A stretch of DNA of 64,000 nt from Saccharum officinarum (Eukaryota > Streptophyta > Magnoliopsida > Poales > Poaceae). Under the pieces are notes generated by a model that saw only the letters and a program-made list of their open reading frames with translations, was not told where the DNA came from and did no database searches. A program made the position numbers and the translations under genes. The stretch is taken from NCBI GenBank assembly GCA_020631735.1, contig CM036209.1:4253451-4317450 (forward strand), given 5' to 3'. Shown piece after piece: positions 32,442 to 45,500 of the stretch. The number at the start of each line of letters is the position of its first letter. Within the stretch, counting starts at the first letter, position 1.

Positions 32442-35400
32442 ACGTCTCGCATGTTTGAATTGACACCCAAACTTTCAATGCCACCGCCGTGGTGTTTTCC
32501 TTTTATAAAGGCCGCCGTGGTGTGTTTTTTATTTTTTTGAAAGGCCGGCCTGGTGTTTTCAGAGTTAGGGATGGGTCACCGGAGTGCAAATGTTGTTGCC
32601 CAGTTTTAACTACTCTAGGTCTAGAGAGGATGTAGGCAAGGCGGAGGAGGATGGTGAGAAGATATAGGCAAGGCGGAGGTGGGTGGCGGACTGGCGGTGC
32701 AGGTCAATGAGGTGGGGGTGGGACACTGTGGTCGGCGGCGCCGACTTTTGGGGAGCGAAAAAAAGAGTGCTTAGGATGAATGATGTATAGTTGGAGGGCT
32801 AGCTAGAGGAGAGGAATGTTAGTGGGACAATGCACGGGTGGCGATAGACCGAGGAAGAAGATACAATTTGGATCGTCAGATTGATACTAATGGCGGAGAT
32901 TCATTGGTTATGACCATTAAACTAGCGTCCCCTAATTTATTTCAATACTTTTTATGCAATTGTGGATTATTCTGCCCTTCTCTTCATTCATTACCTATTC
33001 TTAAGCATTGATGCTCCACTATCCGTCTCTAGCTACTCCTTTACTTTGTTGCAACCTTCACTTTGGCCTCACAAGGCACCAGTCACCAAACGCATACTCG
33101 AGCCGTCACAAACAGTGTGTGCGACGAAGAATGCTGGCAACAAAAGTCGGTGAGGCAGGGTACAACCCATGGGCGGTGCCGACAATGCTGTAGCACAAAA
33201 CTGAGCAATTAGGACGATGATCAGCAATTGGAGAGCTAGCTAAGATGAACATTAGTGGGGCCGATGGGCAGGGGTGCATGATGCCATGATGGATCAAAGA
33301 AGAAAGATGCAATTTGCGAGAACCCCACCCAAGTCAATAAATCCACTATCGAGTGTTATCCTCTAGACCCACTCAGCTTAAGCCTCTTCATGCACTCCAC
33401 TAGCACAACTTACAGGATCTAGTTGCACAAAATACACATATGCTACCACAAATCAAGGTTCAACTCAACACGAGTAGAGCACATGAAACTAAAAGTTATA
33501 CATGAAACTCATTTAATTAGAACATAACATAACCCACAATTACCAAGTTACCATCACACTCATACCAAGGCTGATTGTCTCTCTTCTTTCACTCACAATT
33601 GCATGCCGGCTTAACTCGTGCTCCTAGTTATCATATGGAGTGGATTGGAGCGCCCGTCTTATCCACTTGATATGCCATCGAACATACTTGAGCTTGCTTA
33701 TCAAGTGGCCATCACAATATCCAACAACACGTAACAATTTATTAATGACAGTACCATGAGTACAAAGTTACTCAATAGGCATATCCATACTTACTATATA
33801 TATGGTGTATGCATACAAGGCTCAACCATGTAGGTATTTAGATTTGCATAAGAGACAGGACATAGTTCTCCATGCTGTAAAGACATGGAATGAAAAACAT
33901 GGCATTTAAAGGTATTTGAAGTTTACACATCCTGTCATGCATACAAGGAACTACAGGTCAAGCTTGAAAAGGCCAACATCGCATGTCTACTCTAAAAGCT
34001 AGAAGCCACAAGAAATTGCTCATATTCTAAAGTGTGGTATTTCAAAATGATTAACAACCCTGCAGGGGTGTACAACATTTCCCAGAATTAGCACAAGACT
34101 GAACCACCATACCCGTACTTGGGTAAGCATCTATTCGTGCCTTCAACCTTTCCAACGCCTGGTAAAGTCATCCAATATACGGTCATGATGTGTAGGAGCA
34201 CTAGCTCTTCTAGCTACTCTTCACCACAAACCACATTGAATCCACTGGATATAACTGGGTCACACCATGATACTCGGTTTACCATTTCCATAACATGATA
34301 TGTGGTGAGTACGGAAGGTGTTGAAGACTCCTAAAATAGATGCAAGAACCCTTAACTAGTTCAAGAGAGAGTTAATAAATCATTCAACCCCAGCTCGATG
34401 TGACCTTACCCCTCACCGAGCCTCGAGCCATCATTCATTATCTTCCAAACTCATTGACCTTGGAAACATCCTCATTAGAACCATATCTAAGAATGGCTAA
34501 ACAAGACTATTGCTACCATTCCCATGGATGACTAGTTTTGTACATGCTAACTCTAAGTCACTCAGTGAGGTTATACTAGGTGAAGCAATATTAACTTATC
34601 AACCTATAACTCTAGCAGCATAAACAAAATGATGACCTCATTGACTTGGGCCATTATGGACATTAGCGTCTCTCACTAATGTGGTTGTTCCTGCACAAGT
34701 CGTAGAGACATATGAGACATGACATGTATGAGATAATAGAAATATTTGGAGCAAGTAGAGCTAGATGATCGAGTTGATAGAGGGGCACGATGTTACTCCC
34801 ATGGGGAGGGCTTCAACAAGAAGATTATTGTATTCTTGTCATGGGTAGGTTGGTGTGTGCTACTGAAGGGTAAGATGGTTCTGTAGGTGTAAATATATTG
34901 GGTGCAACTAAATATTTCTTTTGAGGTTAAGATCATCCATGCAGAGATTACACAGACTGACCCCCGGTGCCACCAGGTGGTCCGAGCATCTTTTACTTAG
35001 GATTGTGTTCTGAGGGTGACCTCATAGATGGTCTGCTAGATATGGTCAAATGATCTGCTTGAATAGTGCCAAGGAACTTAGTCTTAGTGTAGGTGTCACA
35101 AACTGTCTGGTAGGACGAGGGCAAAGGTGGTGCAAATTGTTTTGTGACTATGTGTTCTCTCAATGGACACTCTGTGGAGATAGGATTTGGCATTATATAT
35201 ATGTGTGAGTAGGAAGATCAAGAGCACTTACTTAAGGGGATTTAGATCCATGAATGACCTCCTAGAGGATTTGACTCACATTCAAGTCCCATGGAGTCCT
35301 CGCACCCATGGAAGGATGATAGACCACCATGGATCCCTTTGGATGGCGTGACGATGATGACTGAGTGATTTGGGACCTTCATGCCACTAAGATTTTGCTA

Positions 35401-36339
35401 GGAGATTGAGGAAGTGTGGTAGATCTAGGTGGTATTCTTTGGAGACTTCACGTTCTACTATTGCTTCTTCTCCACCGTGCCATTCTAGAGATAGGGGTGG
35501 GGGGTCTACAGAGTGGTTGGAGCTGGTGGGAAGGTATGGAGATGTTGTTGGACTTGTGTGCTTTGGACTAATTAACAAGCGGGGCCATGGTGGGTAAGGT
35601 ATAGGCACCTCATGCTGGAGGAAACGGTCACAAGACAACATTTGGAACAAAGGAAGAGATCAAATCTGTTCCTTTGGAATGCTATAGCGCAACCCTTTGA
35701 TTTCACAGGAAAGGAAATATCAACTTCTACCTCTAGTTTTATCTTCCTGCACCATGACTCCTCAAGGATGAGGATTAGTGCTCCAAAGCTTGCTTCACAC
35801 CCTCCTTAGCAACCTGTTGGTTGTTGTCATACACTATTTCCCGCCGCTGTCCAACATGATAGCATCCTCAAAGATGATGATCGTCATTCGTCATGCATTG
35901 AGGACTTCAAGCATGGATGAGAACAAATGCGCGAGGATAAGGCTGAGCTAGTGGAATTACGGGTCCAAAATGTCCAGGTCAATGAAAATTATAAAATTTG
36001 ATTTTATAATCATGTAGTTTTGCTATCTTTTCTTGGGAAATTGTATGTTTGCTAATTAATCTAGCACTATAATCATAAATTCATTTTAGTCATCTCATAC
36101 CCCACTAATAAATTTGTTTATTTGTTAATTAAAATTTCAATTTGTAATCACACTTCTATAAAGTAACAATATAAGTGTTCCTTTTAATCATGCTTCATAT
36201 TTTGGAAATCATGTGTTATAAGTTCCTACATTCCAAATGGCCCTGCATACACTCTTCCTGTATTTTTTATTCATCTGTTTTCACACAATGCGCCTATCCT
36301 ATTCCTATGATTTTTTTTCTTTCCTCCATTTCAAATTCC
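32442..36339. other. Long non-coding stretch, mostly unrecognised
   Basis: No convincing gene. Positions about 32878-33130 are a diverged copy of about 57200-57540, sharing GGAGATTCATTGGTT, AATTGTGGA and CGTCTCTAGCT-like blocks. The remainder, 33300-36000, has only short frames and may be old transposon sequence that I cannot classify. Confidence 0.5.
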
Positions 36340-36620
36340 TTTATTCCAAACAAGCACTTATATTCCTTCTCATCCGTCTAGGCCTTTTAGTGTTGCTATT
36401 ATTTCTTGATTGCATTTTGAGCCAAATGTAAAGCTGAATTATGCAGGATACCATATGGAAATGTAGGTTGGGTTTTTAGAAACTGTTATTACTATAGCAC
36501 AAATACACAACACACTTCTTTATTTTTAGGTGATTCTCTGTCTAGAGGAAACATTGCTGACAACTGACATGCTGAATTCAACAAGTAAACTAGATTTTGC
36601 ACAAAAAGAAAGTAAAAAAA
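36340..36620 (+). repeat. Diverged duplicate of the SLX1-like gene 3' flank
   Basis: Matches about 27988-28250 in order over about 260 bp with many substitutions and small indels. No coding part of the nuclease is present next to it. Confidence 0.75.
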
Positions 36621-37070
36621 AATCATGCGGGCAATGGTATTAGAATTGGATCGAACTCGTCACTAGTACAGCGAAACATTGTACTGGCGGTTCTAAACCC
36701 ATTTTCACTGGCATTTTTAGCTTCCGCCAGCGTGAAAGGCCAATGAAAATCGTGCACTTCACCGATATCTTCCTAAGAACATCCTGTGCAAATGGTTTTA
36801 CACTGGCTGTTTGCTTAAGATAACAGCTAGTGTAACTCCATTTACACTAGCAGTTATGTTAAGACAACCACCAACAGAAATGTATCACAGTTTATGTAAA
36901 TATGCCACCTCTAGAAATTAATTTCTAGAGGCGGTTTTGTAGCATAAACCGCCAGTGAAGCAATTTTTAAAATTTGAATTTCCGCCATATATTTCCATGC
37001 CATGCAATTATACTTAAATTTAAAAATCAAATGAACCCAAATATACATCACAGACAATTATTTCCATGCA

Positions 37071-37367
37071 TTACAAAACAATAGTCATCGACCGAGTATA
37101 TACATCAAACATAGCATACATCAAAGTTTTCAACTTATAAGTTCCATGAATTCCATAATAATCATCTTTGTTTAGTTCTAGCCTAGCAAAATCTACCAGA
37201 TCTTGGTACTCTGGCTGTGCTAACTCGGAGGTATCATCATGATAATTCCCTTGCAAGTGAACTATTTCTTTCAGGATGAACTGGCCCATGTCCTCGCATA
37301 TGTTCATGATGCCTTTATCTTTGAGGTGTCTGTCCATTGGATTGCAACGATATTTACAAGTGACCAA
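37071..37367 (-). pseudogene. CACTA element C-terminal ORF remnant
   Basis: The minus-strand frame contains CEDMGQFILKEIVHLQGNYH, which resembles the end of the Ulp1-protease-like ORF found in many CACTA elements. The catalytic residues are not present in the fragment. Tentative. Confidence 0.4.
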
Positions 37368-37541
37368 TGGATTTGCAACACTAATGACAAAACTTCACAT
37401 ATGACTATTACTTACTTTGCTAGGGTTCGTGGTGTATCACTCGTTTTGTATGAGAAACTCGCACACATAGTACCCACAGTGGACCATTCTAAATGGTTGC
37501 CTGTGGCACTATATAACAAGTAGCAAGTGGTTATTTAGTTG

Positions 37542-37542
<1 letters not shown>

Positions 37543-37635
<93 letters not shown>
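37543..37635. repeat. (TA)n microsatellite
   Basis: About 93 bp of uninterrupted TA repeat inside the decayed CACTA element. Confidence 0.95.
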
Positions 37636-37639
<4 letters not shown>

Positions 37640-37964
37640 TAGACATGTATGATATTTATTTAAAATTTAGCAGAAATTTATTCCCCATGGACTATGGTTT
37701 TGATTGTCATTTTGTAACGTATTTTCCACCCAAGAACTTACCACTGGTATGCTCTGCAGAGCTCGAATAAAATCACCAAGTCATTTCCAAACTCTCATCG
37801 ATAATATAGAAATGTTGAAAAATATGCATACATATCTCGATTTACTGTTGTATAAGTGTTAAGAATTTTTATGCGTGCTCTCCGAGTAATCTAGGGAGTC
37901 AAGGACCAATAGCTTTCCGTCCTTGGGATAAATCATTATACAAATCCAATGATCCATGCACAGA

Positions 37965-38342
37965 TTAAATTAATGCATGTGTTAAGACAATAATTTTGTT
38001 AATAGAAATTATTAAGGGAGTCCAAGGACCAACATACTGGAAGTTGTATGGGGCCACTACACATTCCCTGTCTTGAAATTCGAGTAATGTGTTTCCTATG
38101 TAGGTGACCACGGCAATGCCGTTGTCATTTTGCAACTTTGCTTGAATACTCACAATTTCCTCATTAGACCAACCAAATCGAGCTTTTAGCATCCACAACT
38201 GAAGGACAAATCGCAATGTCATAAATTCTTTGGCACAACCCTTAGACTCTTCATACATAGGCTTGGTTGCTGCCTTCTTCAAGGCCTCTATACATTTCAT
38301 AAAGAACATTGATGGCTCGGCATAACGGTGCAACAATGACAT
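37965..38342 (-). pseudogene. CACTA Tnp2-type transposase fragment
   Basis: The minus-strand frame starts MSLLHRYAEPSMFFMKC and has KPMYEESKGCAKEFMTLRFV and LKARFGWSNEE, a characteristic block of plant En/Spm-type transposases. No upstream catalytic part is contiguous with it. Confidence 0.8.
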
Positions 38343-38534
38343 GAAGAAGTCTGCTTGTTCCTTTTCGCCGACTTGAACTTCGATGCCTTCACCCGCATCT
38401 CCATCACCAAAGAATCAGTCATTAACATCCGACATAATAGGATTAGTCTGGGAGCAGTGGTATTGTGTCTCGTGTATCATATTTGTTCCCTCAACATCCA
38501 TATTTGGTCCCTCTGCATGCATATTACATCCCTT

Positions 38535-38744
38535 GACAGGGAGAAACTGGAATCATGCCATTATGGGAGGTGGGCTTCGCTAGTTTGTCATCCCGCAACG
38601 GGGTTTCGCTAGATTGCCATTATGAAACATGTGCAGCCCTGGTTTCGCTAGATTGCCATTATGAAACATGTGCACCCCGTTGCGGGATGGCAAACCAGCG
38701 AAGCCCACCTCCTATAATGGCAAGATTCCAATTTTCTCCTTGAT
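38535..38744. repeat. Foldback (hairpin) with duplicated loop
   Basis: The arm at 38535-38603 is the imperfect reverse complement of 38675-38744, both containing GGAGGTGGGCTTCGCT and CCCGCAACGGGG or their complements. The 71-bp loop is two identical 32-bp copies of TTTCGCTAGATTGCCATTAT plus 12 more bases, at 38604-38635 and 38643-38674. It interrupts the transposase remnant. Confidence 0.88.
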
Positions 38745-38789
38745 AGGCATGTTTGGTCCCTTGACATCGGTGTCCACTGGGTTGCCAAT

Positions 38790-39015
38790 TGCGTAAGGCA
38801 GCAGAACTACTCTCTCCATGTTTCACCCAAATCAAGTAATCCTTCATAAAACCACGACGAACCAATTGAGAAATTATTTGTTCTGCGTCATCAATTACAA
38901 CAACATTTTTGCGGTCTGCGCACGGACAATATATGTGCTTCCTCCTCTCTGCACGCATGCCTCCTAGTGGCATCAATAAAACTATGAACCTCCAACCGGT
39001 ATGATGGATCTAATG
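38790..39015 (-). pseudogene. CACTA transposase-associated domain remnant
   Basis: Minus strand reads DPSYRLEVHSFIDATR and, after a frame change, KHIYCPCADRKNVVVIDDAE and RGFMKDYLIWVKHGE. This is the Cys-rich N-terminal domain of plant CACTA transposases. It is separated from the rest by the foldback. Confidence 0.75.
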
Positions 39016-39421
39016 TTGATAAGTTGTACATTTGTGATGACCTTTCTATCTTGAGCTGTACAAAAATTCAGGGAAATTTGGTCCGTACCACTGAAAGATC
39101 CAAGGTTTAGAAAAATACCATTGAAAGATCGAGATATAGAGAAATAACATCGAAATGTTATTCCGTTATTGGCTTCTACCATCCACGTTAAATAGACGTT
39201 AGATGTTTAAAATGAAAATCGCTAAAAGAAAAAAAACTCGAGCACGCACCAATGCGTTCAGTTCCAGATCTTCTATTTAAGCACCTCGTGTACGATCGAT
39301 GCAACCAGACAACCATGCATTCTTTGCCAACAGATAAATAGGATAGGATATAGGATTCGCCATGGGAAAAGGAGAAGCGAGCACCCGCCGCCCCCGCACC
39401 CATGCGCCACCGACAGCGGCA
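39016..39421. other. Unrecognised sequence
   Basis: 39060-39180 is AT-rich. 39360-39421 is GC-rich and continuous in composition with the fragment at 39767-40066, from which the solo LTR separates it. Confidence 0.5.
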
Positions 39422-39766
39422 TGTTAGCAGCAAAGGTAGAGGAAGGGAGGAATCGGAGATCAGGCAGGGAAGCAAAGCAAGAGGATAGGTTGAGACGAGT
39501 TCTTCATTACAGAGGAAGGATAACTTTGTGATACAAGATGGTTCATGCCCTCCCTCCTGGCCGGGACTTGGCCTATATAGCTAAGACTCACACACCCCCT
39601 TTGCACATCTGGGCCTTCACACATTGACCCATCCTGGCCCAAACACACGGCGATTCCTGGCTTCAGCCCGCCTTGGTCTTCCAGCGTCCGATACAGAAGT
39701 CGAGCCTCCTGTAGCTCATCCAGCACGGGTTCAGCATCAGGTGATGGAGAGGTAGCAGCACTAACA
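39422..39766 (-). mobile_element. Copia-type solo LTR (345 bp)
   Basis: Bounded by TGTTAGCAGC and CACTAACA (plus view) and flanked by the 5-bp duplication CGGCA (39417-39421 and 39767-39771). No internal sequence follows. On the minus strand a TATATAG box near 39580 suggests orientation. A solo LTR of this kind arises by recombination between the two LTRs of a full element. Confidence 0.9.
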
Positions 39767-40066
39767 CGGCACCAAGCAGAAGAGCGTGTGCTAGACCCGC
39801 GCATCTCCTAGGCCGACTACAGCGACACACACGCCTGGTCGGCGACATGGACCTTCTCGGCATTGCACCGGCCACCGAGGAAGACCTCGAGCTCGCCGAC
39901 ACTCACGATAAAGAGTTAGTACATCAAATTCCTCCGCAACCTCACGCTGACGCTAAGACGCAGAGAGAAGCAGCCGAGAAATACAAGCTCGGTGAGGTCT
40001 GGGACAAGCACTACCGCTGCCTCACCAACGGCAACCCCGTCATCGAGAACCTGGGACTGCTGCCGG
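39767..40066 (+). pseudogene. Unidentified gene fragment between two retrotransposon insertions
   Basis: A GC-rich frame from 39847 reads MDLLGIAPATEEDLELADTH and later KLGEVWDKHYRCLTNGNPVI, with coding-like composition up to 40066, where the copia LTR begins. I do not recognise the family. The solo LTR on the left interrupts the same GC-rich tract, so this may be an exon of a gene destroyed by two insertions. Confidence 0.35.
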
Positions 40067-40614
40067 TGTTATATACTCCTATGTGCTAAATTTAGTTAGC
40101 TCTGCATGTTTATCTTCCTGTAACAGCATGCGTGCAGGATCCGGCCTGTGGACTCCGTGCCATAGTCATAAAGTTTCTGGGTCGATGGGGTCGAGGTACG
40201 GGGTCGCGGTACGTGGTACGCTACTCGCGAGAGATTTTTACACTTCAGGTCGAAAATGAACCCGTGAACACGGGTCAGGGTCGACGAACCCGGGTCAAGA
40301 GTCGAAGGTGGTGAACCCGTTTTATGTGACTATGCTCCGTGCGCATAGGACGTCGTAGCCTGGGACTCGCCCAGCCACGAACTCGAGCATGCAGCAATGA
40401 CCGGCGATGCAGTGCGTGGGGATGGACGCGCACTCTCCTGCGTCGTGTGCGCTTTGCTCGGCATGTCTCATTTTGCTTCCAATAAATACAATCAAGTGCA
40501 TCAGAAAACGCTGCGCTTTGCAGCACAAAACTCTGTGTCCAAGTGTTCTCACGTGTGTTCCAGTCACTGCTCGTGTCCTCGCCGTCGGCGCTCACCGCCG
40601 TTCGGTGACTAACA
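40067..40614 (+). repeat. 5' LTR of the outer copia element (start tentative)
   Basis: The right end CTAACA at 40609-40614 is certain because the PBS follows. The left end is placed at TGTTATATAC, where the flanking coding-like tract stops and which pairs with the right terminus. No second LTR exists to confirm the length of about 548 bp. Confidence 0.55.
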
Positions 40615-40616
40615 AG

Positions 40617-40628
40617 TGGCATCGGAGC
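40617..40628 (+). other. Primer-binding site of the outer copia element
   Basis: TGGCATCGGAGC, two bases after the LTR end, resembles the initiator tRNA-Met PBS TGGTATCAGAGC. Confidence 0.75.
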
Positions 40629-40656
40629 TAGCAAGTAGGGACCTCGCCGTCGCGGC

Positions 40657-42586
40657 ATGGCCTCGCCACCGAGGACTCGAGGCCGCACTCCGCCGAGCAC
40701 CAAGAAGGAGAAGGGCAGCGGCTCCGGCAGCAAGACGCCGCAACGTTCTCCATCACCGAGTCGTTCTCCGGCACGCCGCTCACACACCCGCGACGCACGC
40801 CGTCCGCAGACCCGCGACGCACGTCGTTCGCGGGAGGTCGTCGTCGAGCGGATCATCTGGGAAGGCAGCTCCGGCAACTGGCCGCAGCTGACCAAGACCA
40901 ATTACCATGAGTGGTCGCTGCGCATGAAGCTGAAGATGCAAGCACGTCACCTCTGGGACGTCGTCAAGTACGACGACGTGGAGTACGACGACGACCGCAA
41001 CGCGCTCGACGCGATCTGCAGCGGCATCCCGGCGGAGATGGTTCCCATACTGGTGGCCAAGCGTCCGCAAAGGAGGCCTCAGGCCTGGGAGGCCATCAAG
41101 ACCTTCCGCATCGGCGATGACCGCGTGCAGTGACTCGGCGTGACGGCGAACCCATCGAGGACTTCGCCCTGCGCCTGACTGGGATTGTACAGCGACCGGC
41201 AACGCTTGGTGATCCCGAGCCCAACGAGAAAGTGGTGGCCAAGTACCTCCGCGTCGTGCGTCCGCGCTACAAGCAGCTGGTAATCTCCATTGAAACCCTG
41301 CTCGATATCTCACAGTTGTCGATCGAAGAGGTTACGGGGAGGTTGAAGGCGGCCGACGACGTCGAGCCACCTGCATAGCAGACCACCGGCGGCAAACTGC
41401 TGCTCACTAAGGAGCAGTGGGTTGAGCGATACAAGCAGAAGGGCCATGAGTCCAGCCGCGGCGGCTCCGGCTCTGGTGGCAGCGGCAAGCGCCGTGGCAG
41501 GGGCCGTGGACGAGGCGCCGACGGCAATGGCGATTCCCGGGCTGGTTCAAGCGCAGGCCGCCCAAGCCCAGATGAGCCTTGCAAGAACTGTGGAAAGAAA
41601 AGCCACTGGGCCAGAGATTGCCGCAGCAATAAGAAGGAGGAGCAGGCCCATGTTGCCCAGGATGACGAGCCCACACTCATGCTGGCCATCGCTCTGACTC
41701 ACGAGTCGCAGAATTCGTTCCCCTCCGAGCCGACGCCGCCTGCAGTGCCCGCTCAGCCGCCGCTGCTCCAAGCGCTCGCGCAAGGGCCGCCGCCACCTGC
41801 AGCGCCCGCACATGCAGTGACGCTTCCAGCGCTCGCACAAGCGCCGCCGGCTCCACCGCTCACTGCAGCTGAAGTGATTCGGGATGGCGCCGTCTTCCAT
41901 CTTGTCGAGAAGAAGGTCGTCGTCGCCCTCGACTCCAAGGAGGACCTGGACCCGCGGTGGTGGATCCTGGACACCGGTGCGTCCAACCATATGTCAGGGT
42001 CCAGGGCCGCCTTCGCCAACCTCGACACTGGCATCACCGGGTCTGTCTGCTTCGGCGACGGCTCCATCACGCAGATCGAGGGGAGTGGCACCGTGCTCTT
42101 CTCCTGCAAGAATGGGGAGCACTGGTCACTTCCCAACGTCTATTACCTACCGCGCCTCACCGCCAACATCATCTCCATCGGCCAGCTCGACGAAGGTGGG
42201 TACCAGGTGGTGATCGTAGAGGACGGCGTGATGCGCATCCGCGACGAGGAGAGGCGCCTGCTCACAAAGGTTCCCTGTAGCCCAGGCAGGCTGCATGTGC
42301 TTGACGTCACCATCGCACGCCCGGTTTGCCTGGCGGCGTGCACCGACGACGACGCCTGGACATGGCACGCATGGTTCGGGCACATCCACTTCGCCGCGCT
42401 GCGCAAGATGGCGCGTGAAGAGCTGGTCTGTGGCCTACCCCTGCTCAACCAGGTGGAGCAGGTCTACGAGGCCTGCCTCGCCGGCAAGCAACGTCGAGCG
42501 CCGTTCCCACAGAAGGCGCTCAGGTGTTCGACTGAGGTGCTTCAACTCCTCCACGGGGACATTTGCGGTCCCATCACGCCAGCAAC
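40657..42586 (+). pseudogene. Copia gag-protease-integrase, first part
   Basis: Gag starts at the ATG at 40657. An internal deletion after GDDRVQ changes the frame near 41130. That frame then runs to the nested insertion with a single stop at 41376-41378. Motifs: zinc knuckle CKNCGKKSHWARDC (about 41580-41622), aspartic protease WILDTGASNHM (about 41960), the GAG-pre-integrase region with HAWFGHIHF, and the start of the integrase core at HGDICGP, which supplies the first catalytic Asp. The nested element cuts in directly after this. Confidence 0.92.
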
Positions 42587-45500
42587 TGTAACACCCCAGG
42601 TGTTTGCCACCAGTTAAGCAGTGGGTTTGAGCTCAAACATGGCATATTAAGTGATGATGAGAATGTCAAGGTCAAACCTATAGAAACGAGCCCCAACCTA
42701 AACTTGGATGTTGCACCCTTGCTTTATATATAGGCCATTTTCAAGATATATGCTTGGGTGGAGTTATTGCAATATCTTCATGTGTCTCACCTTAATACCT
42801 ATCTATATTGATCCCTGGAAAAGTTTCATGATGTTTGCAATCAAAAAGTCACATGAAATGATAAGTTATATGCTTGTTGGAATGACTTTACTAAGTGCTG
42901 GAATTGCATTATTAAGTGGATGGAAATATAGGTCATCAACCAAACCTTGCAACCTTGCCCAAATGACTCTATATGGACTCTATAACAAAAGTCAAGAAAG
43001 GTTCGTGTTGAGCAAATGCCCAGAAAATGCTCCAATTGATCAAAAAGGATAATTTAAGCTTCATCGTGATCCTACTTTGGTTAAAGTAGAACAGTAAGTT
43101 CTATACCAGTTTTGAGGTTGGACCTTAAATGAAAGTTGTAGTACATATCATGTAGAACAAACTTTGTTTTTGGACCAAGAGCTAGATCAACTTGGAAATA
43201 AGTCAAACAGAGGCTCGAAGATTGAATCAGCGGCTGTTTTCAGACTTAGAATTTTTCTAAGTCTGGAATTCATCGTCGTCGACGTTGGCATGTCGCGTTC
43301 TCGTGTTTTCGTTAAGCAACTTGACTTGACCCCAAAACAGAAGTTGGAGCTAATTCTTTGGAGAAGATCATACAAAAGGTTGGGATCAGTTTGACCATGT
43401 TTGGACCAAGTAGTTCGACTTCAAGCAGAGCGACACTTAACCCTTGTTAAGTCATTGGCAATGTCAACTTGAGGCTTGATTAGCTACTAATCCGAGAGTT
43501 TAATGTCTATGCACCCTTAATAAAAGTTGGAGAGCAGCTTGTGGACAACAACTTTGCTACAGGCGCCCAGGTCCGAATCCAAGCCGAATATGCTGAAAAA
43601 CACGTCTGAACTCGGGCTCCATCGCGCGCGCCAGGTGTTCGATGGCAGGCCCCATAGGGGACACGCGGATGTCATGCTCGCCGCCGCTGCTCCACGCGTC
43701 GTGGGCGCCCCGCTGCAGCCGCCTGCCCCTGCCTGCGTAAATGGGGAGCACCAGAGCGCCCTCACTCGCCTCTCTGCTCGCCCTGCTCTCCTCCTTCCTC
43801 GCCCTCTACGTTGCCCTCGCGCGCCAGAGCTCGCCCGCCATGAATGCCGCCGCCGAGCTCGCTGCTGCTGCTACTACCTCCACTCCATCCCTCCTCCGTC
43901 CGAACCAAGCGCGGCATCACCTTCTCCGTCGTGCATCGCCCCTCCTGCGCCTCTTTTCTGGCCACCGCAGCTGCCGTGGCGCCGTCGCCGCCAAGCAGTC
44001 GTCGGCGTTCCGCCTGCTCAAGCGGCCAGCAGGCCACAGGCCGCCTCCGTCCATGTCGCGACCGCCTACGAGTGCGAGACAACCCACTGATGCTCCTTCG
44101 CCACTCCACCGCCGTCGTAGTCGCCGGAGTCGACTCGCCACCAGCCGCCGTTGCCGCAAGCAGCAGTCGCTCATGGCCGGGCCACCTAGGGCCACCTCGA
44201 GCCGAGCTAGAGGCACCAGCAGGTGCGCGAGCTTGCCCTGGTGCTTCCCCGTGCTTCTCCGCGCTTCCCCCGCCGCCGACGTCCACCCTACCGGCCTCCC
44301 CGACGAGCTCCTCTGCTCCAAATCGCGCCAAGGACCTCCTCCGAGAATTCAACAAAAGCCAAGGGCCTAACTGCACAGTCAGTGACTCAGATGAATAGTG
44401 CCGCGAGGACTGTTTTTTTGATGGTTTTACAGGAACTTTGAAAATACATAGTAAATCATATAAAATTCGTAAAATAGCAAATGAGTACTTTTTGGAATCC
44501 TTGTGAAATTCTCTATGCATTAGATCTATAATATAGCATGTTTTAGTTTAAAGTTTTCTCTATAAAAATGGAATTGTGCAGCTAGGTTTTTAATGCTAGT
44601 TGTATTTGTCATTTTCATAACTGTAGATCTAGGGCTCCAAATGAAGTGAAATTTTTGTGGCATGCTACTCATGTGATGTTTAATGTGTGGTAATTATTTC
44701 ATGAATTTTTGGTTGCCATATGAGTGATTTATTAGTGTATCTTGCTCTCACATGAATTCTTGCAATAACAATTTGTCTTTTTCATAGAGGTTGATATACA
44801 TGTCCAAATGGCTTGAAATTTGTACAGTAGACTATTGGGTGTATGTAAGAGCTACTGTAATTTTTATAGATTTTATTATGGACTTTTGGTATATGTTTAT
44901 TATTTCACCTTGCTAATTAAATAAATTAAGAAATGCATTAAAAGAAATTATTTAATGATGAGCACTATGCTTTTTGGTGATCATTTAACATGCACTTTAT
45001 GATGGTTACATTGTTTGTGGCCAAATGTATGTTTGGAATATAAGTTAATATTTATTCTTGCAATTGATGCTTTCCTGGACAGTTTCTGGGACTTTGGTAA
45101 TTGCACCATGAAAATGATGTTTGATGAGAAACATGCTTATAACAAAGTTGTAAATAACTTATTAATCTAGCTTGTGTTAAATTTTGGTGGCATTTGGCCT
45201 TATAGTTTGTGAGTAATGACTATTTCAAGTTGGGTTTCAGAAATAATTGTTCTCTGGAATCTCTGGACCAGATTCTGTAATTATGCATGTTTGACTTGGT
45301 TAACTTGAGAATCATGCTAAGATGAATTATAGACAGTTTCATAAGCTTTCCAGAATGTCTTGTTGCATGTCTATTGTATTTGTATAACTCCAGTTAGGAT
45401 CCAAACATGTAGATGTTGTTTGCAGTCCAGAAATTGTCAGATGCTAGTCATGGTTGTTTACTCCATGTGTTGCTAAGTGTGGCTTATACCCTTGATGATA

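Larger units (their letters stand above)
36661..39015 (-). mobile_element. Decayed CACTA transposon with transposase remnants, minus strand
   Basis: The left end reads CACTAGTACAGCG, a CACTA-type terminus, followed by subterminal repeats of the CGGTTCTA / ACCGCCAGT kind to about 36960. On the minus strand it carries pieces of a Tnp2-type transposase in correct order: transposase-associated domain (39010-38790), a middle piece (38342-37965) and a possible C-terminal protease-like piece (37367-37071). The upper boundary and the second terminus are not seen. Confidence 0.75.

Noticed and set aside
37239..37523. Plus-strand 94-codon frame
   Set aside because: Overlaps the minus-strand CACTA remnant and has no family resemblance.
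43741..44370. Frames of about 200 codons in the LTR GC island
   Set aside because: Open in several phases on both strands, low-complexity Ala/Pro/Arg/Ser, and present because of composition. No domain recognised.
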